From Agromyces bracchium (GTDB lineage Bacteria > Actinomycetota > Actinomycetes > Actinomycetales > Microbacteriaceae): a stretch of DNA of 64,000 nucleotides. Shown in pieces: positions 15,937-25,717 of this stretch. The stretch is taken from the NCBI RefSeq assembly GCF_009709675.1, contig NZ_WMLB01000018.1, forward strand, positions 47,857 through 111,856, written 5' to 3'. The notes beneath the pieces were generated by a model that had not been told where the DNA came from, searched no databases, and saw only the letters and a program-made list of their open reading frames with translations. The position numbers and the translations under genes were made by a program. How positions within the stretch are numbered: position 1 is the first letter of the stretch; each line of letters starts with the position of its first letter.

Positions 15937-18236
15937 CGGAGCTCGCGACCGGATCCGCCGACCAGCGGGTCGTGGAGCTCGAGATCGGCGGCATGACCTG
16001 CGCCTCGTGCGCGATGCGCATCGAGAAGAAGCTCAACCGGCTCGACGGCGTCACGGCGACCGTGAACTACGCGACCGAGAAGGCCCGGGTCTCGGCGCCG
16101 GATGGAGTCGACGCGGCCGAGCTCATCGCGACGGTCGAGGCGGCGGGGTACCGCGCGGAGCTCCCGCCGCCTCCGGCTCGGGCCGCCGACGCCGGCGGTG
16201 CCGGCGGTCCGGATGGCGCCGCGGCCGAGTCCGCCGACACCCGGGCCGACGCCGAGCTCCGCTCGCTCCGCACGCGCCTCGTCGCCTCCGTCGTGCTCTC
16301 GGTGCCCGTGATCCTCCTGGCGATGATCCCCGCGCTGCAGTTCACGTACTGGCAGTGGGCGTCGCTCGCACTCGCCGCTCCGGTCGTGACGTGGGCCGCC
16401 TGGCCGTTCCATCGCGCGGCGCTCGTGAACCTGCGGCACGGCGCCGCGACCATGGACACCCTCGTCTCGCTGGGCGTCACGGCGGCCTTCCTCTGGTCGC
16501 TGTACGCGCTCTTCCTCGGCACGGCGGGCGCGCCCGGCATGGTGCACGGCTTCGAGCTCACCGTCGCCCCGAGCGACGGCGCATCGAACCTCTACCTCGA
16601 GGTCGCCGCGGGCGTGACCATGTTCGTGCTGCTCGGCCGCTACCTCGAGAAGCGGTCCAAGCGGGCGGCGGGCGCGGCGCTCCGCGCCCTGCTCGAGCTC
16701 GGCGCGAAGGAGGTCGCGGTGCTCCGCGACGGCGTCGAGACCCGCATCCCGGTCGAGCGGCTCGCGGTCGGCGACGCGTTCGTCGTCCGCCCCGGCGAGA
16801 AGATCGCGACCGACGGCGTCGTCGTCGACGGTCGCAGCGCGGTCGACGCATCGTTGGTGACGGGCGAGTCGGTGCCGGTCGAGGTCGAGGTCGGCGACGC
16901 CGTCATCGGCGCGACCGTGAACGCGGGCGGACGCCTCGTGGTGCGCGCGACGCGCGTCGGTGCCGACACGCAGCTCGCGCAGATGGCGCGCCTCGTCGAG
17001 GACGCGCAGGCGGGCAAGGCCCAGGTGCAGCGGCTCGCCGACCGCGTCGCCGGCGTGTTCGTGCCGGTCGTGATCGTCATCGCGATCGCGACGCTCGGCG
17101 TGTGGCTCGGCGCCGGCTTCCCCGCGACCGCCGCGTTCACGGCAGCGGTCGCCGTGCTCATCATCGCGTGCCCGTGCGCGCTCGGCCTCGCGACCCCGAC
17201 GGCGCTCCTCGTCGGCACCGGTCGCGGCGCCCAGCTCGGCGTGCTCATCAAGGGGCCGGAGGTCCTCGAGTCCACGCGCCGCGTCGACACCATCGTGCTC
17301 GACAAGACCGGCACCGTGACGAGCGGGCGGATGTCGCTCGCGAGCGTGCACGCCGCCGACGGCGTCGACGAGGCCGACCTGCTGCGCCTCGCGGGCGCGC
17401 TCGAGCACGCCTCCGAGCACCCGGTCGCGAAGGCGATCGCGGAAGGCGCGGCCGCGCGCGTCGGCGTCCTGCCGACGCCCGAGTCGTTCGAGAACGATCC
17501 GGGGCTCGGCGTGCACGGCGTCGTCGACGGGCACCTGGTGGTCGTCGGCCGGCCCGCGCTGCTGGCCGGATGGGCGATCGAGCCCGACGCGCGGGTCGCG
17601 GCATCCGTCACCGCCGCCGAGGCCGAGGGTCGCACGGCCGTCGTCGTCGCCTGGGGCGGCCGCGTGCGCGGTGCGCTCACCGTCGCCGACGCCGTGAAGC
17701 CGACGAGCGCCGACGCGATCGCGCGGCTGCGGAGCCTCGGTCTCGAGCCGATCCTGCTCACGGGCGACAACGAGACCGTGGCCCGGCGGGTCGCCGCGGA
17801 GGTCGGCATCGAGCGCGTCATCGCCGAGGTGCTGCCCGCCGACAAGGCCGACGTCGTCGCCCGCCTGCAGGGCGAGGGCCGCTCGGTCGCGATGGTCGGC
17901 GACGGAGTGAACGACGCGGCCGCGCTCGCGCAGGCCGACCTCGGCATCGCGATGGGCACCGGAAGCGACGTCGCGATCGAGGCCGCCGACCTCACGCTCG
18001 TCCGGGGCGACCTGCTCGCCGCGGTCGACGCCATCCGGCTGTCGCGCCGCACGCTCGGCATCATCCGCGGCAACCTGTTCTGGGCGTTCGCGTACAACGT
18101 GGCCGCGATCCCGCTCGCGGCACTCGGGCTGCTGAACCCCATGCTCGCCGGCGTGGCCATGGCGTTCTCGAGCGTGTTCGTCGTCGGCAACAGCCTGCGC
18201 CTGCGCGCGTTCCGATCGGCGGCCCCGACCGCCTAG
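15933..18236 (+). CDS. copA: Copper-exporting P1B-type ATPase
   Basis: 767 residues. An N-terminal HMA domain holds GMTCASC (C23, C26). After a linker come the membrane helices, the TGES actuator motif, the transport site CPC (C413-P414-C415 in IIACPCALG), the phosphorylated D457 in DKTGT, SEHP in the nucleotide domain, [14 protein letters not shown] in the hinge, and the last helices with AYN and [16 protein letters not shown]. This pattern is diagnostic for Cu(I) export. It overlaps the previous gene; its TAG stop forms the start of the -10 box of the following gene. Confidence 0.97.
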   Translation: MTELATGSADQRVVELEIGGMTCASCAMRIEKKLNRLDGVTATVNYATEKARVSAPDGVDAAELIATVEAAGYRAELPPPPARAADAGGAGGPDGAAAESADTRADAELRSLRTRLVASVVLSVPVILLAMIPALQFTYWQWASLALAAPVVTWAAWPFHRAALVNLRHGAATMDTLVSLGVTAAFLWSLYALFLGTAGAPGMVHGFELTVAPSDGASNLYLEVAAGVTMFVLLGRYLEKRSKRAAGAALRALLELGAKEVAVLRDGVETRIPVERLAVGDAFVVRPGEKIATDGVVVDGRSAVDASLVTGESVPVEVEVGDAVIGATVNAGGRLVVRATRVGADTQLAQMARLVEDAQAGKAQVQRLADRVAGVFVPVVIVIAIATLGVWLGAGFPATAAFTAAVAVLIIACPCALGLATPTALLVGTGRGAQLGVLIKGPEVLESTRRVDTIVLDKTGTVTSGRMSLASVHAADGVDEADLLRLAGALEHASEHPVAKAIAEGAAARVGVLPTPESFENDPGLGVHGVVDGHLVVVGRPALLAGWAIEPDARVAASVTAAEAEGRTAVVVAWGGRVRGALTVADAVKPTSADAIARLRSLGLEPILLTGDNETVARRVAAEVGIERVIAEVLPADKADVVARLQGEGRSVAMVGDGVNDAAALAQADLGIAMGTGSDVAIEAADLTLVRGDLLAAVDAIRLSRRTLGIIRGNLFWAFAYNVAAIPLAALGLLNPMLAGVAMAFSSVFVVGNSLRLRAFRSAAPTA

Positions 18237-18239
18237 GGT
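18234..18239 (+). promoter_or_regulatory. -10 box of the chorismate mutase gene (leaderless type)
   Basis: TAGGGT exactly six bases before the ATG at 18246. Its first three bases are the copA stop codon, so one gene's stop doubles as the next gene's promoter. Confidence 0.55.
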
Positions 18240-18245
18240 CGAAGC

Positions 18246-18575
18246 ATGACCGCCGAGACTCCCGACGAACGCGACGCCGCGATCACGACCCTGCTCGGCA
18301 TCCGGTCGAGCATCGACAACATCGACGCCGCGCTCATCCACCTGCTCGCGGAGCGGTTCAAGTTCACGCAGCAGGTCGGTCGCCTGAAGGCGGAGCACGG
18401 CCTGCCGCCGAGCGACCCCGACCGCGAGAAGCGGCAGATCGAGCGGCTCCGCTCGCTCGCGGAGGACGCGCACCTCGACCCGGCGTTCGCCGAGAAGTGG
18501 TTCAACTTCGTGGTGGCCGAGGTGATCCGCCACCACGAGGAGATCGCCGACGGCTCCGGGCCGGACCGCGCGTGA
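18246..18575 (+). CDS. Chorismate mutase (AroQ type)
   Basis: 109 residues, all helical, of the AroQ fold: IRSSIDNIDAALIHLLAERFKFTQQVGRLKAEHGLPPSDPDREKRQIERL, with the arginine of helix 1, the FKFTQQVGRLK lysine region and the C-terminal KWFNFVVAEVIRHHE. It converts chorismate to prephenate for phenylalanine and tyrosine synthesis. The size suits the stand-alone actinobacterial form that partners DAHP synthase. The stop overlaps the GTG of the next gene. Confidence 0.93.
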   Translation: MTAETPDERDAAITTLLGIRSSIDNIDAALIHLLAERFKFTQQVGRLKAEHGLPPSDPDREKRQIERLRSLAEDAHLDPAFAEKWFNFVVAEVIRHHEEIADGSGPDRA

Positions 18576-19537
18576 ACTGGTACCCGACCCGGCTGCCGCC
18601 GCAGGCGGGGCGCCAGGTGCTCGTCACGGGCGCGAACGCCGGGCTCGGGTTCTTCACGTCCGCGCGGCTCGCGCGCGCGGGCGCGCACGTCACGCTGTCG
18701 GGCCGCAGCCCCGAGCGGCTCGCCGCGGCCGTCGCCGCGATCCGCACCCGGATGCCGCGGGCCTCCGTTGACACGCTCGTGATCGACACCGCCTCGCTCG
18801 AGTCGGTGCGCGCCGGCGCCGACTGGCTGCTCGACCGAGCGCCGCTCGACGCGGTCGTGCTGAACGCCGGCATGGTGCACACCCCGAGCGAACGGCGCGA
18901 GTCGGTCGACGGCAACGAACTCGTGCTCGCCACCAACGTGCTCGGCCACTTCGCCCTGCTCGCCGACGTCGTACCGCACCTCGCGCGCGGTGCTCGAGTC
19001 GTCTCGGTGGGCTCCCTGTCGACGAGGCTCTCCTCGTTCCGCGTCGACGACCTGCAGCTCACCCGGTCGTACGACTCGTGGCGCGCGTACGCGCAGTCGA
19101 AGATCGCCGCCACCTCGCTCGGGTTCGAGCTCGATCGGCGGTTGCGCCGTGCGGCGACGGATGCCGCGGAGGCCGTGGGCGCGGCATCCGTCACGCCCCG
19201 CGTGCACAGCGTCGTCGCCCACCCGGGCTACGCGATCTCGGGGCGCACGCCGCGCGTGCCCGGCGTCAACCAGCCGCCCACCGCCGACCGGTTCGCCGAC
19301 GCCCTGCAGGCCGCGTGGGCGCAGGGCAAGCACCGGGGCGCGGAGGCGATCGTGCACGCGGTCACCGCCGACGACGTCGAGGGCGGCCAGTTCTGGGGGC
19401 CGCAGTGGATGGTCAAGGGCGCGCCGCGCCTGGCGACACCCACGCGCACGAGCCGCGACGCGCGCATCGGGGCACGGGTGTGGGCGTTCGCCGAGGACGC
19501 GGTCGGCCGCACGTTCGACGTCGGGGGCCGCTCGTGA
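18572..19537 (+). CDS. Short-chain dehydrogenase/reductase
   Basis: 321 residues. The NAD(P)-binding TGANAGLGFFTSARLARAG is at the N-terminus, NAGMVHTPSE follows the fourth strand, and the catalytic Tyr-Lys is in YAQSKIA with a Ser in VSVGSLS. The layout matches retinol-dehydrogenase-like SDRs that end with a VAHPGYAISG segment. GTG overlaps the chorismate mutase stop, so the genes are coupled, but nothing suggests a shared pathway. The substrate is unknown. Confidence 0.92.
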   Translation: MNWYPTRLPPQAGRQVLVTGANAGLGFFTSARLARAGAHVTLSGRSPERLAAAVAAIRTRMPRASVDTLVIDTASLESVRAGADWLLDRAPLDAVVLNAGMVHTPSERRESVDGNELVLATNVLGHFALLADVVPHLARGARVVSVGSLSTRLSSFRVDDLQLTRSYDSWRAYAQSKIAATSLGFELDRRLRRAATDAAEAVGAASVTPRVHSVVAHPGYAISGRTPRVPGVNQPPTADRFADALQAAWAQGKHRGAEAIVHAVTADDVEGGQFWGPQWMVKGAPRLATPTRTSRDARIGARVWAFAEDAVGRTFDVGGRS

Positions 19538-19734
19538 TCCGGGGGATGGTCTCGCGCTGGTGGTCGCAGCCGGGCGTCCGCATGCGGATCGCTCGCGTGG
19601 TCGTCGTCATCGGGGTCGTGCTCGGCGTCTTCGGGGTGTTCAGCGCGCGCTACGGCTTCCTCTTCGCCGGGATCATCATCGTCGGGCTCGGTGCGGGACT
19701 CGGGCCCGCGCGGATCCGCAAGCGTCGCGAGTAG
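19534..19734 (+). CDS. Small two-helix membrane protein
   Basis: 66 residues from a GTG that overlaps the SDR stop (an ATG four codons later is also possible). A basic head (RWWSQPGVRMR) precedes two hydrophobic stretches (VVVVIGVVLGVFGVFSA and FLFAGIIIVGLGAGLG) and a basic tail. It is probably an inner-membrane protein with both ends inside. No function can be inferred. Confidence 0.75.
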   Translation: MIRGMVSRWWSQPGVRMRIARVVVVIGVVLGVFGVFSARYGFLFAGIIIVGLGAGLGPARIRKRRE

Positions 19735-19754
19735 GCCCGCGCGACCCGACCGCG

Positions 19755-19760
19755 TAACGT
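19755..19760 (+). promoter_or_regulatory. -10 box (leaderless type)
   Basis: TAACGT six bases before the ATG at 19767, with no ribosome-binding site. Confidence 0.45.
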
Positions 19761-19766
19761 GTCCGC

Positions 19767-20186
19767 ATGATCAGCCGCGACCTCGCCCTGCAGCTGCGCG
19801 ACGCCGGGCTGGTGTGGCATCCGGACTCGGGCGACCGCTTCCAGCTCGACCTGCCGAGCGACGTCGAGGCCGAGGTCGAGGCCGACACCTTCACGGTGAG
19901 CGAGATGACGATCGAGACGCGCCGCTACCCCACGGGCACGATCCTCGCCTTCAACGGCACCACCGAGTGGGCGCTCGACTCCGTCGCGCTCGCCGATGCG
20001 GTCTGGCTGCCCCGCGAGGACCAGCTGCGCGAGCTGCTCCGCGCCACGTTCCGGAGCCTCCGCCGCCTGCCCGACGCGTTCGAGGTGGCGATCGAGGTCG
20101 CGGGCGACCAGCTCGCGTTCGAGCATCCCGACGCCGCGGAGGCGTACGGCATGGCCCTCCTCGCGCTGATCGAGCGCACGCGCTGA
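19767..20186 (+). CDS. Conserved hypothetical protein
   Basis: 139 residues, soluble, acidic, with no signal peptide. It starts MISRDLALQLRDAGLVWHPDSGDRF and ends in a helical LALIERTR; the middle reads like an alternating strand and helix domain (AFNGTTEWALDSVALADAVWLPREDQL). Proteins of this form are common in Microbacteriaceae and sometimes carry unsupported pilus-related names; nothing here supports such a role. Transcribed alone from a leaderless-type promoter and ended by the hairpin at 20236-20277. Confidence 0.82.
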   Translation: MISRDLALQLRDAGLVWHPDSGDRFQLDLPSDVEAEVEADTFTVSEMTIETRRYPTGTILAFNGTTEWALDSVALADAVWLPREDQLRELLRATFRSLRRLPDAFEVAIEVAGDQLAFEHPDAAEAYGMALLALIERTR

Positions 20187-20235
20187 TCGGGCGCGCCGGC
20201 GGCCGGGCGCGCCGGTGATCGGGCGCGCCGGTGAT

Positions 20236-20277
20236 CGGACGGCCGGCCCGGGTCGGTCGGAGCGGGCCGGCCGTCCG
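20236..20277. terminator. Bidirectional terminator with long GC stem
   Basis: CGGACGGCCGGCCCG (20236-20250) pairs exactly with CGGGCCGGCCGTCCG (20263-20277) around a 12-base loop, between two converging genes. Just upstream the motif GATCGGGCGCGCCGG recurs (about 20186-20240), a short degenerate tandem repeat. Confidence 0.8.
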
Positions 20278-20280
20278 GGC

Positions 20281-20664
20281 CTACTGCAGCGCCTTCGCCT
20301 TCAGCGCCTCGTACTCCGCGGCCGTGATCGCGCCACTGTCGAGCAGCTTCTTCGCGGATTCGATCTCCGCGGAGGCCGACTGCTGCGTGCCCGCGACCGA
20401 GCGCACGTACGCGTCCTGCTGGGCGCTCATCTCCTGCGCCCGAGCCATGTTGCGCTTGGTCATGCCGTCGCCGCGCGCGATGAGGTAGATGAAGGCCGCC
20501 AGGAACGGCACGAAGACGAGGAAGATCACCCACAGCGCCTTCGCCCACCCGTTCAACGTGTGGTCGCGGAAGATGTCGATGAACACGGTGATGAAGATCC
20601 AGATGCACGCGACGATCACGTAGAACCAGAAGATCCAGACGATGAAGTCCCACAGGCTGTTCAC
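20281..20664 (-). CDS. Membrane protein with phospholipase D-like N-terminal helices and SHOCT domain
   Basis: 127 residues. Two membrane segments (FIVWIFWFYVIVACIWIFITVFI and ALWVIFLVFVPFLAAFIYLIA) form the PLDc_N-type module ending in ARGDGMTKRN. A linker follows, then a C-terminal SHOCT motif (EIESAKKLLDSGAITAAEYEALKAKAL). SHOCT domains are short oligomerisation modules common in actinobacteria. Function unknown; probably a membrane-anchored stress or scaffold protein. It converges with the preceding hypothetical gene. Confidence 0.9.
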   Translation of the reverse strand: MNSLWDFIVWIFWFYVIVACIWIFITVFIDIFRDHTLNGWAKALWVIFLVFVPFLAAFIYLIARGDGMTKRNMARAQEMSAQQDAYVRSVAGTQQSASAEIESAKKLLDSGAITAAEYEALKAKALQ

Positions 20665-20772
20665 GGCCGTTCCCTTCGTTCGCGGGTGCGGGATTCGCCC
20701 CGTGTTGCGCGAACGCTAGCGGTCGCCGAACGGGCGCAGACGGGACCAAAGGCACGTGGATAGGCTCGGGCC

Positions 20773-21318
20773 ATGGGGTCGACGGATGCCGCGGCCGCGG
20801 CCGCGCGGGCGCGTGAGGCGGTCGACCGTTCCGTCCGGGTGCTCGTCGAGGCATCCGCCCGCACCGAGACGCTCGCCGAGTTCGTACCTGCGCGTCGGGT
20901 CCTCGGCATCCCTCGCGCGCCGCGCATGCGAGTGATCGGGCCGATCTGGCGCCTCGGCGTGCTGCTGCTCGACGCCGACGGGCGGCTCTACTCGACCGGG
21001 CGCGTGGTGCGCGCCGAGCGCGCGGTGCGGCAGAGCGTGCTCGCCGAGTCGGTCGCCGAGCAGCGCGCCTACCGCGCGGCCGCGATCCGCGGCGGGATCG
21101 CCGAGGGGGCGAGCGTGGTGTTCGACGCCGAGCCGCTCGACCTCGATGCCGACGCGCTCGCCGTGGGTGCCGGGCCGCTCGTGCTCACGTCGCTCGACGA
21201 CGGGACGGCCGCCGTCGGCGTGCGCTGGAATCCGAACTCCCCGGCGGCGGTGCTCCCGCTCGGCGCCTACCTCTCCGAGCGCGTCGAGCTGCTCGCGCAC
21301 CCGCCGCAGGGCGCGTGA
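20773..21318 (+). CDS. Conserved hypothetical protein
   Basis: 181 residues, soluble, rich in Ala and Arg, no signal peptide. An N-terminal helix (AAARAREAVDRSVRVLVEASA) is followed by a beta-rich part with LGVLLLDADGRLYSTGRVVRAERAVRQ and a C-terminal SPAAVLPLGAYLSERVELL. I do not recognise the family. A TAGGCT box six bases before ATG (20761-20766) indicates its own leaderless promoter. It converges with the small gene at 21328. Confidence 0.8.
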   Translation: MGSTDAAAAAARAREAVDRSVRVLVEASARTETLAEFVPARRVLGIPRAPRMRVIGPIWRLGVLLLDADGRLYSTGRVVRAERAVRQSVLAESVAEQRAYRAAAIRGGIAEGASVVFDAEPLDLDADALAVGAGPLVLTSLDDGTAAVGVRWNPNSPAAVLPLGAYLSERVELLAHPPQGA

Positions 21319-21327
21319 GGCGGGTGG

Positions 21328-21582
21328 TCAGCCTCGCAGCTCCTCGCCGTCGGCGTCCGTGCGGCTCGGGCGCTGCTCCTGCTCGGCGATCGACTCGATG
21401 ACCGAGTCCTGGAGCCCGCGCTGGCCGGTGTGGAGCTCCTGGTAGGTCTCGCCGGCGCTCATGATCGGACCGAACGCCGCGCGGGCGCGCCGCCCGCGCG
21501 GCGCGCGGATCGCTCGTACCGTCATGCCCACCGCGAGCACCGCGACGAACAGCGCGGCGAGCACTCCGACGACGACCTCCAT
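21328..21582 (-). CDS. Small single-helix membrane protein
   Basis: 84 residues: one N-terminal membrane segment (MEVVVGVLAALFVAVLAVGM), a strongly basic stretch (RAIRAPRGRRARAA) and a hydrophilic tail with YQELHTGQRGLQDSVIESIAEQEQ. The ATG shares one base with the Nudix stop (TGATG), so it is coupled to that gene. Unknown function. Confidence 0.8.
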   Translation of the reverse strand: MEVVVGVLAALFVAVLAVGMTVRAIRAPRGRRARAAFGPIMSAGETYQELHTGQRGLQDSVIESIAEQEQRPSRTDADGEELRG

Positions 21583-22082
21583 CAGAAGCCGAACGCCGTC
21601 ACCGCGGGCAGGCCGCCGTCGCGCCAGCCCTCGAGCGCGAAGCGTTCGTGGTGCACGAGCCGCTCCGGCAGGTCGTCGAGCGCGAACCACTCGAGCGCGC
21701 TCGCCCTGTCGGGCTCCTGCAGCGACGGGATGCCGCGCCAGGCGCGCGCCACGAAGAACACGTCGAGCCGCTGGTCGATCGGCAGCCCGGTCGGCGCCGT
21801 GCGGTGCATCGCCGTGATCGGCTCGAGGTCGGCCTCGGCGACCTCGACCCCGATCTCCTCCAGGGTCTCGCGCACCGCGCCGGCCATGATCGTCTCGCCG
21901 GGGTCGACATGTCCGGCGGCCGAGGCCGCCCACCATCCGTCGTAGTACCCGGTGCCCGCTCGCATCTGCAGGAGCACCCGGTCGCCCTCGACGAGGAACA
22001 CGTACGCCGCGGGGATCAGCGCGAACGTGCCGTGCTCGGCGGCGTACGCCGCCGGGTACGACTGCCGCGGCTCGTCGGACAT
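21582..22082 (-). CDS. Nudix hydrolase
   Basis: 166 residues. The Nudix box is complete, running from GHVDPGETIMAGAV to RETLEEIGVEV (GX5EX7REUXEEXGU). It cleaves nucleoside diphosphates linked to another group; the specific substrate is not readable. The ATG follows purL by 19 bases on the same strand, so it may be co-transcribed with purL, and it is coupled to the small membrane gene after it. Confidence 0.93.
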   Translation of the reverse strand: MSDEPRQSYPAAYAAEHGTFALIPAAYVFLVEGDRVLLQMRAGTGYYDGWWAASAAGHVDPGETIMAGAVRETLEEIGVEVAEADLEPITAMHRTAPTGLPIDQRLDVFFVARAWRGIPSLQEPDRASALEWFALDDLPERLVHHERFALEGWRDGGLPAVTAFGF

Positions 22083-22101
22083 CGGCCGCCGATCCGCCCG
22101 C

Positions 22102-24456
22102 TCAGTACCCGACGACCGGGCCGAACGCGTCGGCAAGCGGGGCGCGGTTGACGCCGCGGAGCTCGTCGATCGACACCGTGAACGCGCCCTGGACCTCGAG
22201 CGAGCCGGACGCGGCATCCGTCACGCCGATACGGCGCACCGGGTAGCCGCGACCTTCGCAGAGGCCGCGGAACTTCACGTCGTCCTCGCGCGGCACGGTG
22301 ACGATGACGCGGCCCGTCGACTCCGAGAAGAGCGCGGTCGCGAGGTCGATCCCGGCGTCCTCCGTGACCTCGCCGAGGAACACGCGGGCGCCCACGCCGA
22401 AGCGGCCGACGCCCTCGGCCAGCGCGATCGCGAGGCCGCCGTCGGAGAGGTCGTGCGCGGAGTCGATGAGACCCTCGAGCGCCGCCGCCCGCAGCAGCTC
22501 GGCGAGCTGCTTCTCGCGGCCGAGGTCGACGAACGGCGGGATGCCGCCGAGGTGGTCGTGCACGACGCCGGCCCACGCGGAACCGTCGAGCTCGGCGTAG
22601 GTCTCGCCGAGCAGGTAGATGTTGTGCCCCTCGTCCTGCCACCCCGACGGGATGCGGCGCGCGACGTCGTCGATCACGCCGAGCACCGCGACGACCGGCG
22701 TCGGGTGGATCGGCACGTCGCCCGTCTGGTTGTAGAAGCTGACGTTGCCGCCCGTGACGGGGATGCCCAGCTCGAGGCATCCGTCGGCGAGGCCCGTGAC
22801 CGCCTCGGCGAACTGCCACATGACCTCGGGGTTCTCGGGGCTGCCGAAGTTCAGGCAGTCGGAGATGCCCATGGGGGTCGCGCCGGTCACGGCGACGTTG
22901 CGGTACGCCTCGGCGAGCGCGAGCTGCGCGCCGCGGCGCGGGTCGAGCTGGCAGTAGCGGCCGTTCGCGTCGGTCGCGATCGAGACGCCGAGGCCCGACT
23001 CCTCGTCGACGCGGATCATGCCCGCGTCATCGGGCGCGGCGAGCGCGGTGTTGCCGAGCACGTAGTGGTCGTACTGGTTGGTGATCCACGCGGCATCCGC
23101 CTGGTTGGCCGAACCGACCAACTGCAGGAACTGCGCGCGGAGCCCGTCGACGTCGTCGTCGGCCGGACGCTCGAGTGCGGCCGCCGTGTCGGCCTGCAGC
23201 GCGTCGAGGTACGACGGGTAGGTCATCGGGCGCTCGTACACCGGGCCGTCGACCGCCACCGTGCGCGGGTCGACGTTCACGATCTCCTGCCCGCGCCACG
23301 TGATCGAGAGGCGGCCGGTGTCGGTGACCTCGCCGAGCACGCTCGTCTCGACGTCCCACTTGCCCACGACCTCCATGAACCCGGCGAGCTTCTCGGGGCG
23401 CACGATGGCCATCATGCGCTCCTGGCTCTCCGACATCAGGATCTCTTCCGGCGTGAGCGACGGGTCGCGCAGCAGCACGTCGTCGAGCACGATCGACATG
23501 CCGCCGTCGCCGTTCGCCGCGAGCTCGGAGGTCGCGCACGAGATGCCGGCCGCCCCGAGGTCCTGGATGCCCTCGACGAGGTCGCCCGCGAAGAGCTCGA
23601 GGCAGCACTCGATGAGCACCTTCTCGGCGAACGGGTCGCCGACCTGCACCGCCGGGCGCTTGGTCGGGCCGCCCTCGGCGAACGTGTCCGACGCGAGGAT
23701 CGACGTGCCGCCGATGCCGTCGCCGCCCGTGCGGGCGCCGAAGAGCACGACCTTGTTGCCGACGCCCTTGGCGTTCGCGAGGTGCAGGTCTTCGTGCCGC
23801 AGCACGCCCACGGCGAGCGCGTTCACGAGCGGGTTCTTCTGGTACACCGGGTCGAACCAGGTCTCGCCGCCGATGTTCGGCAGGCCGAGGCAGTTGCCGT
23901 AGAAGCTGATGCCGGCGACCACGCCGTGCACGACGCGCGCCGTGTCGGGGTCGTCGATCTCCCCGAAGCGCAGCGCGTCCATGACGGCGACCGGGCGCGC
24001 GCCCATCGAGATGATGTCGCGCACGATGCCGCCGACGCCGGTCGCGGCGCCCTGGAACGGCTCGATGAAGCTCGGGTGGTTGTGCGACTCGATCTTGAAC
24101 GTGACCGCCCAGCCCTCGCCGATGTCGAGCACGCCCGCGTTCTCGCCGATGCCCACCATGAGGTGCTGCTTCATCTCGGGCGTGACCTTCTTGCCGAACT
24201 GGCGCAGGTGCACCTTGCTCGACTTGTACGAGGCGTGCTCGCTCCACATGACGGAGTACATGGCGAGCTCGGCGCTCGTCGGGCGGCGACCGAGGATGTT
24301 GCGGATGCGCTCGTACTCGTCGGGCTTCACGCCGAGCGCCGCGTACGGCTGCTCCTTCTCGGGGGTCGCGGTCGCGACCTCGACGGTGTCGAGCACCGGC
24401 GTCGTGGGGGCTGCGGCCTGGTCGGGGGCAGCGGTCGTGGCGGGTGCGTCAGTCAC
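22102..24456 (-). CDS. purL: Phosphoribosylformylglycinamidine synthase subunit PurL
   Basis: 784 residues, the small bacterial form needing PurS and PurQ. It makes formylglycinamidine ribotide from FGAR, glutamine-derived ammonia and ATP, step four of purine synthesis. Signatures: [53 protein letters not shown] and [11 protein letters not shown], with the duplicated AIRS-like ATP-binding domains. The partners purQ and purS are at 51-52 kb, not adjacent. The GTG start is preceded by AGGAG at a rather long spacing of about 12. The first 35 residues are Ala/Thr-rich and dispensable-looking. Confidence 0.97.
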   Translation of the reverse strand: MTDAPATTAAPDQAAAPTTPVLDTVEVATATPEKEQPYAALGVKPDEYERIRNILGRRPTSAELAMYSVMWSEHASYKSSKVHLRQFGKKVTPEMKQHLMVGIGENAGVLDIGEGWAVTFKIESHNHPSFIEPFQGAATGVGGIVRDIISMGARPVAVMDALRFGEIDDPDTARVVHGVVAGISFYGNCLGLPNIGGETWFDPVYQKNPLVNALAVGVLRHEDLHLANAKGVGNKVVLFGARTGGDGIGGTSILASDTFAEGGPTKRPAVQVGDPFAEKVLIECCLELFAGDLVEGIQDLGAAGISCATSELAANGDGGMSIVLDDVLLRDPSLTPEEILMSESQERMMAIVRPEKLAGFMEVVGKWDVETSVLGEVTDTGRLSITWRGQEIVNVDPRTVAVDGPVYERPMTYPSYLDALQADTAAALERPADDDVDGLRAQFLQLVGSANQADAAWITNQYDHYVLGNTALAAPDDAGMIRVDEESGLGVSIATDANGRYCQLDPRRGAQLALAEAYRNVAVTGATPMGISDCLNFGSPENPEVMWQFAEAVTGLADGCLELGIPVTGGNVSFYNQTGDVPIHPTPVVAVLGVIDDVARRIPSGWQDEGHNIYLLGETYAELDGSAWAGVVHDHLGGIPPFVDLGREKQLAELLRAAALEGLIDSAHDLSDGGLAIALAEGVGRFGVGARVFLGEVTEDAGIDLATALFSESTGRVIVTVPREDDVKFRGLCEGRGYPVRRIGVTDAASGSLEVQGAFTVSIDELRGVNRAPLADAFGPVVGY

Positions 24457-24567
24457 GGTGTGGCGAGCTCCTGGAAACGGCGGCGAGACGGATGCCGCGG
24501 GCGGATGCCGGTCGCCCCGAGTCTACCCGCGGCTCCACCCCCGCCTCGCGACGGTCGTCGGCTGCCG

Positions 24568-24651
24568 TTCTCAGGAGTCTTTCGGCGTGTCGCCGGATTC
24601 GGCGGCGTGTCTTCCTGAGAAGGGTGCAGATCCGGAGCGGGTTCCTGAGAA
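24568..24651. repeat. Inverted/direct repeats of TTCCTGAGAA
   Basis: TTCTCAGGA (24568-24576) is the inverse of TTCCTGAGAA at 24612-24621, with a third, direct copy at 24642-24651, between the start of purL and the end of the shikimate-dehydrogenase-like gene. The first two form a hairpin with a loop of about 36 bases, similar in shape to the element at 49737-49804. Confidence 0.6.
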
Positions 24652-24684
24652 GAGCATTCGGTGGGCGGATGCCGCGGCGCGGCG

Positions 24685-25500
24685 CTACTCGGCGCGGGAG
24701 AACGCGGCGGCCCGCTCGACCTGCTCGCGCGTGAGCGCGACGCCCGTGTAGCGCTCGAACTGGCGCGCGGCCTGGAGCGCGACGACCTCGGCGCCCGTGA
24801 TGACGGGAGTGCCGGTGGCGCGCGCGGCCGCGATGAGCGGCGTCTCGGCGGGGAACGCCACCACGTCGAAGACCGTCGAGGCGCGCTCGATGAACCGTTC
24901 GTCGAACGCCAGCGCAGCGGCATCCGCCCCCTGCATGCCGAGCGGCGTGACGTTCACGATGACGTCGAAGTCGGGTGCGGGGTCGGACGAAGCCCACGTG
25001 TAGCCGTACTTCGCCGCGAGCGCCGGCCCGGCCTCCGCGTTGCGCGCGAGCACCGTGAGGTCGTCGAAGCCGGCGCCGCGGAACGCGGCGACCACGGCCT
25101 TCGCCATGCCGCCCGACCCCCGCACGGCGACCCGCGCGGCGGGGTCGAGCCCGTGCTCGGCGATCAGCTGCGCGACCGCCTCGTAGTCGGTGTTGGATGC
25201 CGTGAGCCGGCCGCCGTCGTTCACGATCGTGTTCACGGACTCGATGGCCGCGGCCGAGTCCTCCAGCACGTCGACGAGCGGGATCACGGCCTCCTTGAAC
25301 GGCATCGACACCGAGCAGCCGCGGAACCCGAGCGCGCGCATGCCGCGGATGGCGCCCTCGAGGTCGTCGGTCGTGAACGCCTTGTAGAGGAAGTTCAGCC
25401 CGAGTTCGTCGTAGAGGAAGTTGTGGAACCTCGTGCCGAGGTTCGACGGGCGACCGGAGAGCGAGATGCAGACCTGCATGTCCTTGTTGAGGATCGGCAT
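24685..25500 (-). CDS. Shikimate dehydrogenase-like protein (SDH-L, Haemophilus HI0607 type)
   Basis: 271 residues. The N-terminus MPILNKDMQVCISLSGRPSN with GTRFHNFLYDELGLNFLYKAF closely follows the HI0607 subgroup of shikimate dehydrogenases, in which the usual substrate motif is replaced by SLSGRPSN. The catalytic Lys is in VSMPFKEAV, VNTIVND and the NTDY aspartate are kept, and GSGGMAKAVVAAF binds NADP. HI0607-type enzymes reduce dehydroshikimate poorly and their physiological role is unsettled, so this is likely not the main AroE. It is divergent from the glucanase gene, and a LacI-type palindrome lies in their shared upstream region. Confidence 0.9.
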   Translation of the reverse strand: MPILNKDMQVCISLSGRPSNLGTRFHNFLYDELGLNFLYKAFTTDDLEGAIRGMRALGFRGCSVSMPFKEAVIPLVDVLEDSAAAIESVNTIVNDGGRLTASNTDYEAVAQLIAEHGLDPAARVAVRGSGGMAKAVVAAFRGAGFDDLTVLARNAEAGPALAAKYGYTWASSDPAPDFDVIVNVTPLGMQGADAAALAFDERFIERASTVFDVVAFPAETPLIAAARATGTPVITGAEVVALQAARQFERYTGVALTREQVERAAAFSRAE

Positions 25501-25539
25501 GACGCCATTCTCCTCGTCGCCCGGCGGTGAATATGTTGT

Positions 25540-25551
25540 GAGAGCGCTCTC
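25540..25551. promoter_or_regulatory. LacI-type operator, upstream copy
   Basis: GAGAGCGCTCTC, a perfect 12-base palindrome with a central CG step, as in LacI-family sugar-repressor sites of actinobacteria. It lies between the glucanase gene and the divergent shikimate-dehydrogenase-like gene. Confidence 0.75.
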
Positions 25552-25638
25552 TTCATCGAAGGCCCGGTGAGCGGTTTCCTGTACGCCGATCGGACGGAAC
25601 CGGACGATCCGCCATCGATCCCAGTATCCACAAGGGGC

Positions 25639-25668
25639 TTGCGGGAATCGTCAGGGCCTGCCTACCCT
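25639..25668 (+). promoter_or_regulatory. Candidate promoter of the glucanase gene
   Basis: TTGCGG (25639-25644), 18 bases, TACCCT (25663-25668). Initiation would fall near 25675, between the two LacI-type palindromes. Confidence 0.45.
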
Positions 25669-25717
25669 GTCGGGGACCACCTCGGTCGATCCCTTCACCT
25701 ACTGCAATGGAGCACGA

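Noticed and set aside
15927..18536. Long minus-strand open frame opposite copA
   Set aside because: Histidine/arginine-rich antisense product; copA on the other strand has every P-type ATPase motif.
21952..24618. Long plus-strand open frame over the Nudix and purL genes
   Set aside because: Antisense shadow of purL; no start signal and no recognisable domain.
24685..25500. Canonical AroE of the shikimate pathway
   Set aside because: The substrate motif is SLSGRPSN and the whole sequence follows the HI0607 SDH-L subgroup rather than AroE.
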